Source: Alicyclobacillus sp. SP_1
GTDB lineage: Bacteria; Bacillota; Bacilli; Alicyclobacillales; Alicyclobacillaceae
Length of the DNA stretch: 58,854 nt
Assembly: GCF_024706985.1 (NCBI RefSeq)
Contig: NZ_JAMCCX010000019.1
Coordinates: 1-58,854 of the forward strand
Reading direction: 5' to 3'
Numbering within the stretch: the first letter of the stretch is position 1; every line of letters starts with the position of its first letter. Shown here piece after piece: positions 24,774-33,432 of this stretch. The notes under the pieces were generated by a model that saw only the letters and a list, made by a program, of their open reading frames with translations, was not told the DNA's origin and did not search any database. Both the position numbers and the translations under genes were made by a program.

Positions 24774-25355
24774 TCAAGAGCTCTCTCCGGCCACTTCTAA
24801 GAAAGCTTTCAAGAAATGAACCCCGCGTTGGGCGGCTGGCTCTTTGAGCAGTTTCATCAACGAGAAGACGCTGACTGGTGTGTTGTCGGATTCCGCTCTC
24901 TTGCGGGCTGTCTCGACGTGAGACAATGTCTGGCGCACCTTGGACTCCCATGGTTCCACCCATTCCTTGGCGTTGTCCAACAAATACTTCACGGACTCTT
25001 TGTCCGTCAAGACTGATTCGACGAAATCGGCGCCTGTTTCCAAAAGCTCCAAATAACGCACCAACTTAGGGAGTTTATCCAACAAAGTCAACAAAGCGAC
25101 GAGCGTCTCGTGGTCCAACGTCACAGGAGGCAATTCTTGTTTCAGCCCACCCATCAGGTTGGTCAAGGATTCCTTATCCTTCAAGACAGCTGTCACAAAC
25201 CCAAGTGTCCGTTCGATAGAAGCATATTGTTCCATCACCATTGGAAGCTTTTCGAGGGCCAGAACCAAACTGGCTTGGACGTCTGGATTATTCAACACGG
25301 CGTTCAAGGCATCATCGACACTCTTGCCAGAATCGGTAGCTTTTACGGTCACCAT
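24774..25355 (-). CDS. DUF1641 family protein
   Basis: This 193-residue helical protein contains two related Leu-rich helical repeats with KDKESLTNLMGGL and TDKESVKYLLDNA, typical of DUF1641 (YrhD-like). In bacteria this family occurs next to sulfide:quinone oxidoreductases and formate dehydrogenases; its biochemical role is not known to me. It lies between SQR and the dioxygenase. A small inverted repeat (AGGTGC at 25388-25393, GCACCT at 25371-25376) precedes it and might modulate its expression. Confidence 0.85.
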   Translation of the reverse strand: MVTVKATDSGKSVDDALNAVLNNPDVQASLVLALEKLPMVMEQYASIERTLGFVTAVLKDKESLTNLMGGLKQELPPVTLDHETLVALLTLLDKLPKLVRYLELLETGADFVESVLTDKESVKYLLDNAKEWVEPWESKVRQTLSHVETARKRAESDNTPVSVFSLMKLLKEPAAQRGVHFLKAFLEVAGESS

Positions 25356-25426
25356 CGGTCACTCCTTTCCGCACCTTCTTGCATCTAAGGTGCAAAAGCC
25401 TATCTCATCGGGTAGGCAGGACTGCC

Positions 25427-26617
25427 TTACATCAAGCCCTTGAGCATTCCATCCCAGTAAATGATGGGTAACATTTCTTTTTTGAGGAGGTACATACTAA
25501 AGCGCTCCTGCCCTTGGTCAAAAGGAAACGTTTCATCCGGCTCCAAGTTATAGTCAAACTCCGCCAGTATAAGACTTCCGTATCCCGTCACAAGTGGGCA
25601 GGACGTATAGCCGTCATACTCATTGACCATCGGTTCAGACCGCATTAAGCTGAGCAAATTGTGAACTAAGGCAGGCGCCTGTTTCCGAATGGCCGCTCCA
25701 GTTTTCGAGGTGGGTAGGCTGCTCGAATCGCCGATGCCAAACACATTAGAAAACGCAGTGTGTTGAAGCGTGAACTTATCGACAGACACCCACCCGTCTG
25801 CGTTGGCCAACGGACTCTTTTTGATAAAGTCCGGGGCACTCATTGGGGGCGTGACGTGGATCATGTCATATTGGACCGTGTGCTGCTCTTTTGTATTCAG
25901 GTCTTCAAAGGTTGCTTGCTTCTTCTCTCCGTCGACAGCGACTAAATTATGCTTATAGTGAGTTTCAATCCCTTTACGTTCCACGACTTTGTTGAGCGCA
26001 TCCGCATATTTCTTGACGGAGAAAATAGACGGACCGCCGTTATAAAACATCACCTTCGACTTGCTTCGCACTCCCGACTTGCGAAAATAGTCATCGGCGA
26101 GATACATAATCTTTTGCGGTGCTCCACCGCACTTAATCGGGGTGCTCGGCTGTGTGAAAATTGCAGTTCCCCCAGTAAAGTTGCGAATGTTTTCCCAAGT
26201 GGAGTTGACGTAGTCATACGAATAATTACTACAGACGCCATTTTTACCGATGGTCTCTTTCAAACCTTTCACTTTGTCCCAATCGATTTGAATCCCTGCA
26301 GCGACTACCAAAAAATCGTAGGAAATGGTCGATCCCCCTGCCGTGACCACGAGATTTTCCTTTGGGTTGAACTCTAGCACAGCATCCTTAATCCACACCG
26401 CACCCTCAGGGATAACGCTTGCTTCTTCGCGTTCGGTTACCTCTCGCTTTGCGGCGCCACCACCGACCAACGTCCAAAGTGGCTGATAGTAATGCTTTGT
26501 GGCCGGTTCAACAATCGCCACCTGCCCAGAAAGATGCCGAGCTTCGCGCAACAATCTTGAAGCAACCGTGATTCCGCCACTACCTCCGCCAACAACGACG
26601 ACTCGATAATGCATCAT
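25427..26617 (-). CDS. sqr: Sulfide:quinone oxidoreductase
   Basis: This 396-residue FAD enzyme oxidises sulfide at the membrane surface and reduces quinone. It has the N-terminal Rossmann motif VVVVGGGSGGITVASRL, the catalytic region STPIKCGGAPQKIMYLADDY, and GIGDSSSLPTSKTGAA for FAD. Cys residues in GVCSNY, IKCGGAP and TSCPLVTGYG are candidates for the redox-active Cys set; the pattern matches the mitochondrial-like (type II) SQR group. It heads the SQR-DUF1641-dioxygenase operon, with a 23-codon small gene and an NreC-type box upstream. Confidence 0.9.
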   Translation of the reverse strand: MMHYRVVVVGGGSGGITVASRLLREARHLSGQVAIVEPATKHYYQPLWTLVGGGAAKREVTEREEASVIPEGAVWIKDAVLEFNPKENLVVTAGGSTISYDFLVVAAGIQIDWDKVKGLKETIGKNGVCSNYSYDYVNSTWENIRNFTGGTAIFTQPSTPIKCGGAPQKIMYLADDYFRKSGVRSKSKVMFYNGGPSIFSVKKYADALNKVVERKGIETHYKHNLVAVDGEKKQATFEDLNTKEQHTVQYDMIHVTPPMSAPDFIKKSPLANADGWVSVDKFTLQHTAFSNVFGIGDSSSLPTSKTGAAIRKQAPALVHNLLSLMRSEPMVNEYDGYTSCPLVTGYGSLILAEFDYNLEPDETFPFDQGQERFSMYLLKKEMLPIIYWDGMLKGLM

Positions 26618-26626
26618 TCATCAACC

Positions 26627-26698
26627 TCACTTTTCCCTAGAGTTTCGAGATTTGAAATCGCTTTCCTGAAAATATTCCAAACCATCTTCTTCGTTCAT
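26627..26698 (-). CDS. Small 23-residue protein or leader peptide before sqr
   Basis: An ATG at 26698 preceded by TAGGAGTACC opens a 23-codon frame (MNEEDGLEYFQESDFKSRNS plus REK) ending at 26627, nine bases before sqr. The peptide is acidic, then basic. Its location between the regulatory palindrome and sqr and its good ribosome binding site make translation likely. It may be a coupling leader. Confidence 0.5.
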   Translation of the reverse strand: MNEEDGLEYFQESDFKSRNSREK

Positions 26699-26724
26699 GG
26701 TACTCCTAAGCAGCGAGTAGCCCC

Positions 26725-26742
26725 ATCAGGGAAAACCCTGAT
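26725..26742 (-). promoter_or_regulatory. 18-bp NreC-type palindrome upstream of the sqr operon
   Basis: ATCAGGGAAAACCCTGAT is a perfect palindrome with 7-bp arms. A near copy lies at 27627-27644. The AGGG-N4-CCCT core is the type described for staphylococcal NreC sites (recalled, not checked here). It is 27 bases upstream of the small leader gene, fitting an activator site. Confidence 0.65.
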
Positions 26743-26793
26743 TATTCACAAGTAACTCGATACTCATATTCTTCACTTCTCGCCATAGAGTAG

Positions 26794-27573
26794 TTACAGA
26801 TGCAGAGCCTCGGCGTTGAGAACCAACATGTAAATGGCCACCACAAAGACCATCCCAGAAAAAATGTAGTTGAGCATCTTTCGCTTTGTACTCAGACGAG
26901 TTGCCAGAATGGTGCCGAGCACTCCACCGACGATTCCGCCGGCAACGTATTCTAAGACAATCCACCAGTTGACAAGGCCGGACAGACTGTAGTTTACTGC
27001 CGTTGTCAGACCGAACGCTCCTACGGAAAACAAAGACGTACCGACGGCTTCAATCATGGGCATTCCTGTCGCAAGAATGAGTCCAGGGACGATGAGAAAT
27101 CCGCCGCCGATTCCAAAAAAGCCAGACGTGAAGCCCACCAAGAATCCAATGAGCAGGACCAACCAGAGTCGCAACTTCGCCGGAGCCATTAGGTCTTCTG
27201 ACTTCTTCTTTGGGAAAGCCATCCGAACGGCAATGACAATCATTAAAATCGCAAAGAGGAACAAAATCTCTTTGTCCGGAACGAGTTTTCCTAAATCGGA
27301 ACCCAAATAGGCACCTAACACGCCCGGAAGAGCAAAGAGTACAGAAATTTTCCACTTGACATGCTTCTGCCGAGCATGCGGGATAAGATTGAGAAAAGCA
27401 TTCGCTGCCACTGCGGCGGCTGTGCTACCGATGACCACATGAGGGTCATGGATGCCCACCACGTACAACAAGAGCGGCACTGCTAAAATAGAGCCTCCTC
27501 CGCCCAGCAACCCGAGTGCAAATCCAACGGCCCCACCTGATGCAATCGCTAAAACAACTTGTAGTGACGTCAT
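26794..27573 (-). CDS. TauE/SafE-family sulfite/organosulfonate exporter
   Basis: This 259-residue protein has about eight membrane helices and the two glycine-rich family repeats (GFALGLLGGGGSILAVPLL and GFTSGFFGIGGGFLIVPGL). The family exports sulfite, sulfonates or related anions. AAAGGAGGAG precedes the ATG at 27573; the upstream continuation of the frame crosses the regulatory region and is not likely coding. It probably removes sulfite produced by the persulfide dioxygenase. The gene is divergent from the NreB-like kinase gene. Confidence 0.88.
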   Translation of the reverse strand: MTSLQVVLAIASGGAVGFALGLLGGGGSILAVPLLLYVVGIHDPHVVIGSTAAAVAANAFLNLIPHARQKHVKWKISVLFALPGVLGAYLGSDLGKLVPDKEILFLFAILMIVIAVRMAFPKKKSEDLMAPAKLRLWLVLLIGFLVGFTSGFFGIGGGFLIVPGLILATGMPMIEAVGTSLFSVGAFGLTTAVNYSLSGLVNWWIVLEYVAGGIVGGVLGTILATRLSTKRKMLNYIFSGMVFVVAIYMLVLNAEALHL

Positions 27574-27626
27574 ATCGTCTCCTCCTTTCACAGGAAACAG
27601 TGTAAGATGGATAAGGAATCGGTGAT

Positions 27627-27644
27627 ATCGGGGAAACCCCTGAT
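27627..27644. promoter_or_regulatory. 18-bp NreC-type box between tauE and nreB
   Basis: ATCGGGGAAACCCCTGAT differs at two positions from the perfect palindrome at 26725-26742. It lies 53 bases upstream of the tauE start and 43 bases upstream of the nreB start, so one regulator could act on both genes. Confidence 0.65.
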
Positions 27645-27687
27645 TCTTGCGCAAAAATCCAACTTTCTTCGACATGGAGGCGAGTCA

Positions 27688-28743
27688 GTGATAGAACACG
27701 CTTCGGACATGGAAACTCAACGTCTGAAAGAACTTTTCAATGTTCTGAACGATGGAATCGTGGTGATGGACAAGCATCGCGTCATCGTGTTTGTCAATCC
27801 GGCTGCAACACAAATGACAGGATGGTCTCTTGGTGACGTCATCCCTTATTGCCTATATTGCCAACAGAGAACCGTTGCGGAAGGAGAGGAGCGTTGCTTT
27901 CTGGCCAGCCAACCGACACAAAGCTATTTTGAGTCGGAGATGCCTACAAAGCGAGGAGCTCCCATCCCCGTAGGGATGAGCCGCACGTTCTTATCGAGTG
28001 GTACCCATTCATCCTCTCGCGACATGGTCATCATTATTCGCGATGTGACTGTGGAAAGACAGGCAAAAGAATTGGAATTGCGGTCTCAAATCAATCATCA
28101 TACCCTCGTTGTCCAAGAAGAGGAACGAAAACGTCTATCGCAAGAACTGCATGACGGCATTTCGCAGACATTGTATGGCATCAATCTTCGTCTCGAACAT
28201 TGGATGAACCAACACCCTGCCGAAGGCGAAGAGCTTCACGAGGTATACCGACAAGTCCAACGATGCGCGACGGAAGTTCGACAAATGTCGAGAACACTGT
28301 ACCCAGCGGTTTTGTATGACCTCGGACTCACGGCGGCCATCCGCACCCTTGCAGAGCAAATGTCTGCCCCGACTCGAAAAGTTTCTGTTAATATACAACA
28401 AAATTGGGTGCAGGACGAATTGAACCCCAGTGTGGTGCACGTCTACCGGATCGTCCAAGAAGCCTTACACAATGCGGTTCATCATGGAAAGGCAACGTCT
28501 ATTGAAGTGTCCTTTGTCTGCGGCCAAGACTGCACGCTCCGCATCACGGATAACGGCCTAGGCTTCGATCTGAACAGCCTAGCGTCCACTCCGGGATATG
28601 GGCTTCGCAACATGCGCGAGCGAGCGAGTGCGTTGCAAGGCCGCTTAAACATATGGTCCGCTCCGCTCCAAGGCACGACGATTGAAGTCGCATTCTCGGC
28701 AGAGGCCAGTTTGCTTCAAAAGCGAGGGGAACAACATGTCTAA
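27688..28743 (+). CDS. NreB-like cytoplasmic PAS histidine kinase
   Basis: This 351-residue soluble kinase has an N-terminal PAS domain (residues ~10-110) with a Cys cluster CLYCQQRTVAEGEERC, followed by LHDGISQTLYG (phospho-acceptor His near 155), HisKA_3, and a HATPase with DNGLGFDL. NreB of staphylococci carries four Cys that bind an oxygen-labile [4Fe-4S] cluster; here I count three in the corresponding stretch. The GTG at 27688 is chosen because GGAGG lies seven bases upstream and because an upstream start would put the regulatory palindrome in the coding sequence. It overlaps the regulator gene by 8 bases. Confidence 0.85.
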   Translation: MIEHASDMETQRLKELFNVLNDGIVVMDKHRVIVFVNPAATQMTGWSLGDVIPYCLYCQQRTVAEGEERCFLASQPTQSYFESEMPTKRGAPIPVGMSRTFLSSGTHSSSRDMVIIIRDVTVERQAKELELRSQINHHTLVVQEEERKRLSQELHDGISQTLYGINLRLEHWMNQHPAEGEELHEVYRQVQRCATEVRQMSRTLYPAVLYDLGLTAAIRTLAEQMSAPTRKVSVNIQQNWVQDELNPSVVHVYRIVQEALHNAVHHGKATSIEVSFVCGQDCTLRITDNGLGFDLNSLASTPGYGLRNMRERASALQGRLNIWSAPLQGTTIEVAFSAEASLLQKRGEQHV

Positions 28744-29413
28744 AGTGAAAGTCGTCATAGTCGATGACCACGCGTTGGTTCGCCACGGACTTCAACTCAT
28801 ACTCAACAGTGCACCGAATACTGTCGTCGTAGGGGAAGGCTCTAGTGGGGATGAAGCTATTGCACTTGCGGAGCAATTGCATCCGGATGTCATGCTACTC
28901 GATGTTCACATGCCGAAAGGTATTGATGGCATCACCGCCGCTCGTCACATTCATGAGTCCAATCCAAGCATTCGCGTGCTCATGTTAACCATGTTTGACG
29001 ACGAAGTTCATGTGGAAAAAATGCTCGCCGCAAGTGTCAGTGGAATTCTCTTTAAACACGATGAGAGCTCCGAAATTTTAGAAGCGATACAGTATGGCTC
29101 CCCCCGCTCTCCGTATCTGCCAAAACGAATATCCGGCGAAGTTCGAGAACGACTGATGCACAACAAAGTTCACTCTGAATCGGTTCACTCAGCCTTATCC
29201 ACTCGAGAAACAGAAATTTTAGTGTACATTTCTAACGGATTTACGAACAAAGAAATTGCGACGCGCCTTCACATCAGTGTCAAGACCGTCGAAACGCACA
29301 GAGCCAACATCATGCGCCGGCTGGCACTCAAAACGCGCGCGGAACTTGTCGAATACGCCCTTAAAAACGGTTACATTCAATCGGTTTCCTCTGCGCCGAA
29401 CACTATTTTATAA
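28736..29413 (+). CDS. NreC-like NarL-family response regulator
   Basis: This 225-residue regulator pairs with the PAS kinase. It has the acidic pocket D10-D11, phospho-acceptor D56 in VMLLDVHMP, the conserved Lys in GILFKHD, and a LuxR-type helix-turn-helix (STRETEILVYISNGFTNKEI, KTVETHRANIMRRL). The ATG at 28736 follows GAGGGGA. It is the likely protein that binds the two 18-bp palindromes near sqr and tauE. Confidence 0.9.
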   Translation: MSKVKVVIVDDHALVRHGLQLILNSAPNTVVVGEGSSGDEAIALAEQLHPDVMLLDVHMPKGIDGITAARHIHESNPSIRVLMLTMFDDEVHVEKMLAASVSGILFKHDESSEILEAIQYGSPRSPYLPKRISGEVRERLMHNKVHSESVHSALSTRETEILVYISNGFTNKEIATRLHISVKTVETHRANIMRRLALKTRAELVEYALKNGYIQSVSSAPNTIL

Positions 29414-29540
29414 TTTGTGCATTTTTCGAAGGGCCGCACTCTCATGACGTCCTCTGGTGTAAATCCTTCATCGCTGCATAAAGACATTCGATACAAGACA
29501 CAATGCGGTGAAGACGCCATTTGTAAGGGAGAGAGCGCGA

Positions 29541-30722
29541 GTGACTTTGATGCCTATACGGTTGACGAAAACGAGAAAGGTCGTTCATCTGACGTTACTT
29601 GCAACCATCGCGCTACTCCCCACCGCATGTACCTTAGTTCCAGTAGATAGCAATGAGGTCGACGATTCTGCATCTTCAGTAACCAACCTTGGTAAGTCCA
29701 ACGATCGAGACTACGCGTCTGCCGTGCAGCCCGTTTTACCTGCTCGTCACGGCAGCAATACAGGCATCGACATTTCGACAATCTATCAGCGCAGCGTACC
29801 GAGCGTGTGCACGATCACCAGTGTACATGACGCAACCTCTTCCACGAACGAGCCTGTAGAGGACTTAGGCACTGGCTTTTTCATCGATAGTCACGGAGAT
29901 ATTGCGACCAATGACCACGTGGTCGATGGTAGTCGCTCGGTCGTCGTTGCAATAGGGCAGGACACATTCCACGGCGAGGTGCTGGGTACAGACCGATTGG
30001 ATGATTTGGCGGTCGTCCACATTAGCGGAATCCGAACACAAGCTCTCACGCTCGGTACAGCCACGACGCTCGTGCCCGGGCAGCCCGTCGTTGCCATCGG
30101 CAATCCCTTTCAATTAACCGATACGGTTACCAGCGGCATCGTCAGCGGATTACACCGCACCATGCCATCTCTCGGCGACCGGGAAATGAGCGACTTGATT
30201 CAAACGGACGCTCCGATTAACCCAGGAAACTCAGGCGGCCCGCTGTTTGATGACAAAGGCCGCGTTGTTGGAATCAATACCATGATTGTTTCCCCTGTTA
30301 AGGGATCTATAGGGATTGGGTTCGCCATTCCCATCGACCGTTTCAAACGAGTCATGCCTACCCTCATCGCCGGAGAAGAAGTACGTTACCCATGGATTGG
30401 TATTACAGGATTCAGCATTACCCCCCTATTAGCCACGAGCTATCATCTACCTGTTCCGCGCGGCGTATTCGTCGTAAGCGTAGTTCCTGGCGGTCCAGCC
30501 AGCCAAGCGAAGATTCGTGGTGCGAGCGAGTCTGCCAGACAGTCCTTCGCAGATGGTGACATCATTACCGCAATCAATGGGCAGTCGGTCACCTCCGTTG
30601 GCCAATTGACTTCACGCATTGCAGCGTACGCCATCGGTCAACGCATTCAAGTGACCATTTACCGCCATGCAACTGCGGAAAACGTGATGATTACACTCGG
30701 AACTTTTCCAAACAGCCGCTAA
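29541..30722 (+). CDS. HtrA/DegP-like serine protease with PDZ domain, exported
   Basis: This 393-residue trypsin-like protease has a hydrophobic N-terminal segment ending LLPTAC, which may be a lipobox or a membrane anchor. Catalytic residues are His in NDHVVDG, Asp in DRLDDLAVV and Ser in PGNSGGPLF. A PDZ domain covers about the last 100 residues (GVFVVSVVPGGPASQA, GDIITAINGQSV). GTG 29541 follows AAGGGAGAG. It degrades or refolds damaged proteins outside the membrane. Its stop overlaps the stop of the convergent ligase gene by 4 bases. Confidence 0.88.
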   Translation: MTLMPIRLTKTRKVVHLTLLATIALLPTACTLVPVDSNEVDDSASSVTNLGKSNDRDYASAVQPVLPARHGSNTGIDISTIYQRSVPSVCTITSVHDATSSTNEPVEDLGTGFFIDSHGDIATNDHVVDGSRSVVVAIGQDTFHGEVLGTDRLDDLAVVHISGIRTQALTLGTATTLVPGQPVVAIGNPFQLTDTVTSGIVSGLHRTMPSLGDREMSDLIQTDAPINPGNSGGPLFDDKGRVVGINTMIVSPVKGSIGIGFAIPIDRFKRVMPTLIAGEEVRYPWIGITGFSITPLLATSYHLPVPRGVFVVSVVPGGPASQAKIRGASESARQSFADGDIITAINGQSVTSVGQLTSRIAAYAIGQRIQVTIYRHATAENVMITLGTFPNSR

Positions 30723-32086
30723 TCTGCATGTTTTGAGGGAAGCGGAAATTGGCGCATAGCCACCCGGACTTTCCCGGATGCGGCAGCTGGGATATCCGTA
30801 ACCCGTTCCACTTCGATGGAGACGTTGCCCATTTTGTCTCTTATCTGGGTGCAAAACGATTGTACATCCTGTTCTGTCAGTCCGACGTCCTTGAGCCGTA
30901 GCAAAATCTGAGAAGGGCTTTGTTGAACGATTTGAAATTTCGTGACGCTGGGAAGAAGTCTCGCGATGTTCGTAAAATACTGCCCATTGACCAAAATACC
31001 CTGGTCGGTAATGAACGTATCGTCGGACCGCCCGTCGATTGCCTCTAAAATGGGTAATGTACGCCCGCAACGACATGTACGGGACGATAGAGACACTAAA
31101 TCCCCCAGTTCATAGCGCAAGCGTGGCATGACAAAATTGTTTAAGTCAGTCACGACCAACAGCCCGGACTCGCCCTCTGGAACTGGTTGATATGTTTGCG
31201 GATGAACCACTTCCAACCAAGAATTTTCGGCCGTTGCATGCAGATTCCCAGCAGGACACTCGTAGGCAAGAATACCACCTTCGCGGGCCCCATATTCATT
31301 GATGACTGGCGCACCAAAAGCCTCTTTGAGCAAATCCCTGTGTGCATCCGATAAGGTCTCTGCAGTCGAAACGACGCCTTTCAGTTGAACTCGGAGCGGC
31401 CCCCCAGACGACAGCAACAGTTGTGCAAGAATGGACATCGATGAAGGCCATCCATAGATGTAAGCCGGCTGAAAACGTTCAATACGTCGGCGATACTCCG
31501 AAATTTTCTGTTGGTCAAGCGCAAATGCAGGAATTAAAACGCGATTTTTCAGCCATCGCTCCCGCAGCCGAAACGACAGCATTTGATGTTGGGCCAACTC
31601 TATGGGTGAGCCCCATATCATCAGGCAAGGATCCCAAGGTTGAATGCCCGACCACGACAACCCACGCCACCGCGCAGCCTCCGAAAATTCCACGGCGTAC
31701 CGATTCATGTAAAACGTGACCGGTTCACCTGTGGACCCTCCAGAGCGATTCAAAAACATCTCCTTCTCATTGGCTTCATCCGACAAATAGCGGTCGCGAT
31801 TGTCCCGAAAAGCTGCTTTGCGAAGTATCGGAATCTCCGCAAAAACAGACCTCGGATTCCTCTCCACGTCTTCCAGACGATGACGGAAATCTTGATACGC
31901 AGGAACGTGGAGAAAAGAATGTCTCAAAAGTTTTTTCAGTTTTTCCAGTTGCAAAGCTTCCAGCCTGTCCAGAGAAAAACGTTCGGACGCCTTTAGCGTC
32001 CGGACGTTTTCGAGCACGCGGTTCCCTCTCCAACGGGACATGCTGGGGTACACGATGTGCTTGATAAAACGACTCGTATAATTCAT
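30719..32086 (-). CDS. PaaK/CapK-like adenylate-forming ligase
   Basis: This 455-residue enzyme resembles phenylacetate-CoA ligase and CapK. It has the ATP-binding RSGGSTGEPVTFYMNR, YGWPSSMSILAQ, the adenylate-binding NEYGAREGG, and a C-terminal domain with CRCGRTLPILEAIDGRSDD. The start follows AGGAGGCTTC. Related proteins activate aromatic acids or act in exopolysaccharide synthesis. No paa or cap genes are near, so the substrate is open. Confidence 0.82.
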   Translation of the reverse strand: MNYTSRFIKHIVYPSMSRWRGNRVLENVRTLKASERFSLDRLEALQLEKLKKLLRHSFLHVPAYQDFRHRLEDVERNPRSVFAEIPILRKAAFRDNRDRYLSDEANEKEMFLNRSGGSTGEPVTFYMNRYAVEFSEAARWRGLSWSGIQPWDPCLMIWGSPIELAQHQMLSFRLRERWLKNRVLIPAFALDQQKISEYRRRIERFQPAYIYGWPSSMSILAQLLLSSGGPLRVQLKGVVSTAETLSDAHRDLLKEAFGAPVINEYGAREGGILAYECPAGNLHATAENSWLEVVHPQTYQPVPEGESGLLVVTDLNNFVMPRLRYELGDLVSLSSRTCRCGRTLPILEAIDGRSDDTFITDQGILVNGQYFTNIARLLPSVTKFQIVQQSPSQILLRLKDVGLTEQDVQSFCTQIRDKMGNVSIEVERVTDIPAAASGKVRVAMRQFPLPSKHAD

Positions 32087-32182
32087 GAAGCCTCCTGAAC
32101 TTATGCATTGTTGACCTTTAAGACAAAGTTACGCTTTGAACTGACGATTCACCCGCTACAAATTCGCCTCTCCGCTACGCAT

Positions 32183-33358
32183 TTATAGCTGTTGTACTGC
32201 TTCCGATAATCTCACTAAAGCGTCGGCCAGAATCGGACGAGGACAACCTAAATTCATGCGCTGAAAGCCGCTTCCGCCAACGCCAAACGTCTCACCGGTA
32301 TTGAGTCCCAGTCGTGCTTTCGAAATCATCCAGTCCTTCAAGGATTCATCCGTCATTCCCAACTTTCGAAAATCTAACCAAGCCAGATAAGTTCCCTCGA
32401 GTGGAGACACGCTAATGTCAGGAAGTTCTGTGCGTAAGAATTCACGCAAAAAATCATAGTTCCCTTCGAGATAGACGAGAAGGGCATCCAGCCATTCCCC
32501 GCCGCCCCGATACGCTGCCTCCAGTGCAACTGGCCCAAATACATCGGGATCGCCCATAAATGCTTCTTGAAGCGTGTCCCGATACTGCTGACGGTACTGC
32601 TCGTTTGGAATAATGACAACCGCCGTATGGAGTCCGGCAATGTTAAAAGTCTTGCTCGGTGCAACAAACGTCACGGTGCGATCCGTCATTTCCGGCAACA
32701 AAGTCGCAAATGGGTGGTGCTGATGAGGGCGATAGACGAAATCGCAGTGAATTTCGTCCGACAAAACCGAGACGTCGTAAGCAGTGCACAGTTTCGCCAA
32801 TGCAGTCAGTTCTTCTTTCGACCAAACGCGTCCAATCGGATTGTGAGGGCTACAAAGAATCATCCACTTTGGCTTCTCATTTTGAAACAGTCGCTCGAGA
32901 TGTTCTAAGTCCATTTGATAACGTCCCGCTTCTTCGAGCAACGGATTGACAAGTAGTCGGCGTCCCTGACGTTCAACGACCGTTTTAAACGGAAAATACA
33001 CGGGTTGCTGAATGACAATTGCGTCTCCTGGCTGGGTGACGGCTCGAATCATCATCGCCAGTCCGTGCACGACTCCATGAGAATACTCCAACCACTCGGG
33101 CTCCAGAGCATACTGATGGCGTACCATAAACCAATTGCGAATCGCCTCTTGGTAGGCAGAAGTACGGATGGTGTAGCCAAAGACACCGTGTTCCACGCGT
33201 TCCCGGAGTGCATCGATGACCACTTTCGGAGCCTCAAAATCCATGTCCGCCACCCACAGCGGCAAAACGTCGTCGCGTCCAAAGCGAGCTTGCAAGTTGT
33301 CCCATTTGGAACTCGCTGTGTTGCGGCGCTCAATGATGGTATCGAACGAATAATCCAA
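32183..33358 (-). CDS. PLP-dependent C-S lyase (MalY/PatB, cystathionine beta-lyase-like)
   Basis: This 391-residue class I/II aminotransferase-fold enzyme cleaves C-S bonds in cystathionine or cysteine. VLPLWVADMDF, SPHNPIGRVW, SDEIHCDFVY and the PLP-lysine motif SKTFNIAG are family hallmarks, and NLGCPR holds the carboxylate-binding Arg. GAGGAGGGAC places the start at the TTG 33358; the open frame ten codons upstream has no ribosome binding site. It fits with the methionine synthesis genes that lie upstream on the same strand. Confidence 0.9.
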   Translation of the reverse strand: MDYSFDTIIERRNTASSKWDNLQARFGRDDVLPLWVADMDFEAPKVVIDALRERVEHGVFGYTIRTSAYQEAIRNWFMVRHQYALEPEWLEYSHGVVHGLAMMIRAVTQPGDAIVIQQPVYFPFKTVVERQGRRLLVNPLLEEAGRYQMDLEHLERLFQNEKPKWMILCSPHNPIGRVWSKEELTALAKLCTAYDVSVLSDEIHCDFVYRPHQHHPFATLLPEMTDRTVTFVAPSKTFNIAGLHTAVVIIPNEQYRQQYRDTLQEAFMGDPDVFGPVALEAAYRGGGEWLDALLVYLEGNYDFLREFLRTELPDISVSPLEGTYLAWLDFRKLGMTDESLKDWMISKARLGLNTGETFGVGGSGFQRMNLGCPRPILADALVRLSEAVQQL

Positions 33359-33432
33359 TGATGTCCCTCCTCGAACGAGTTCAAACAAAATCCATCAGGC
33401 ACTGCCCCTGCCGCTACAACGACAAGAACGGC

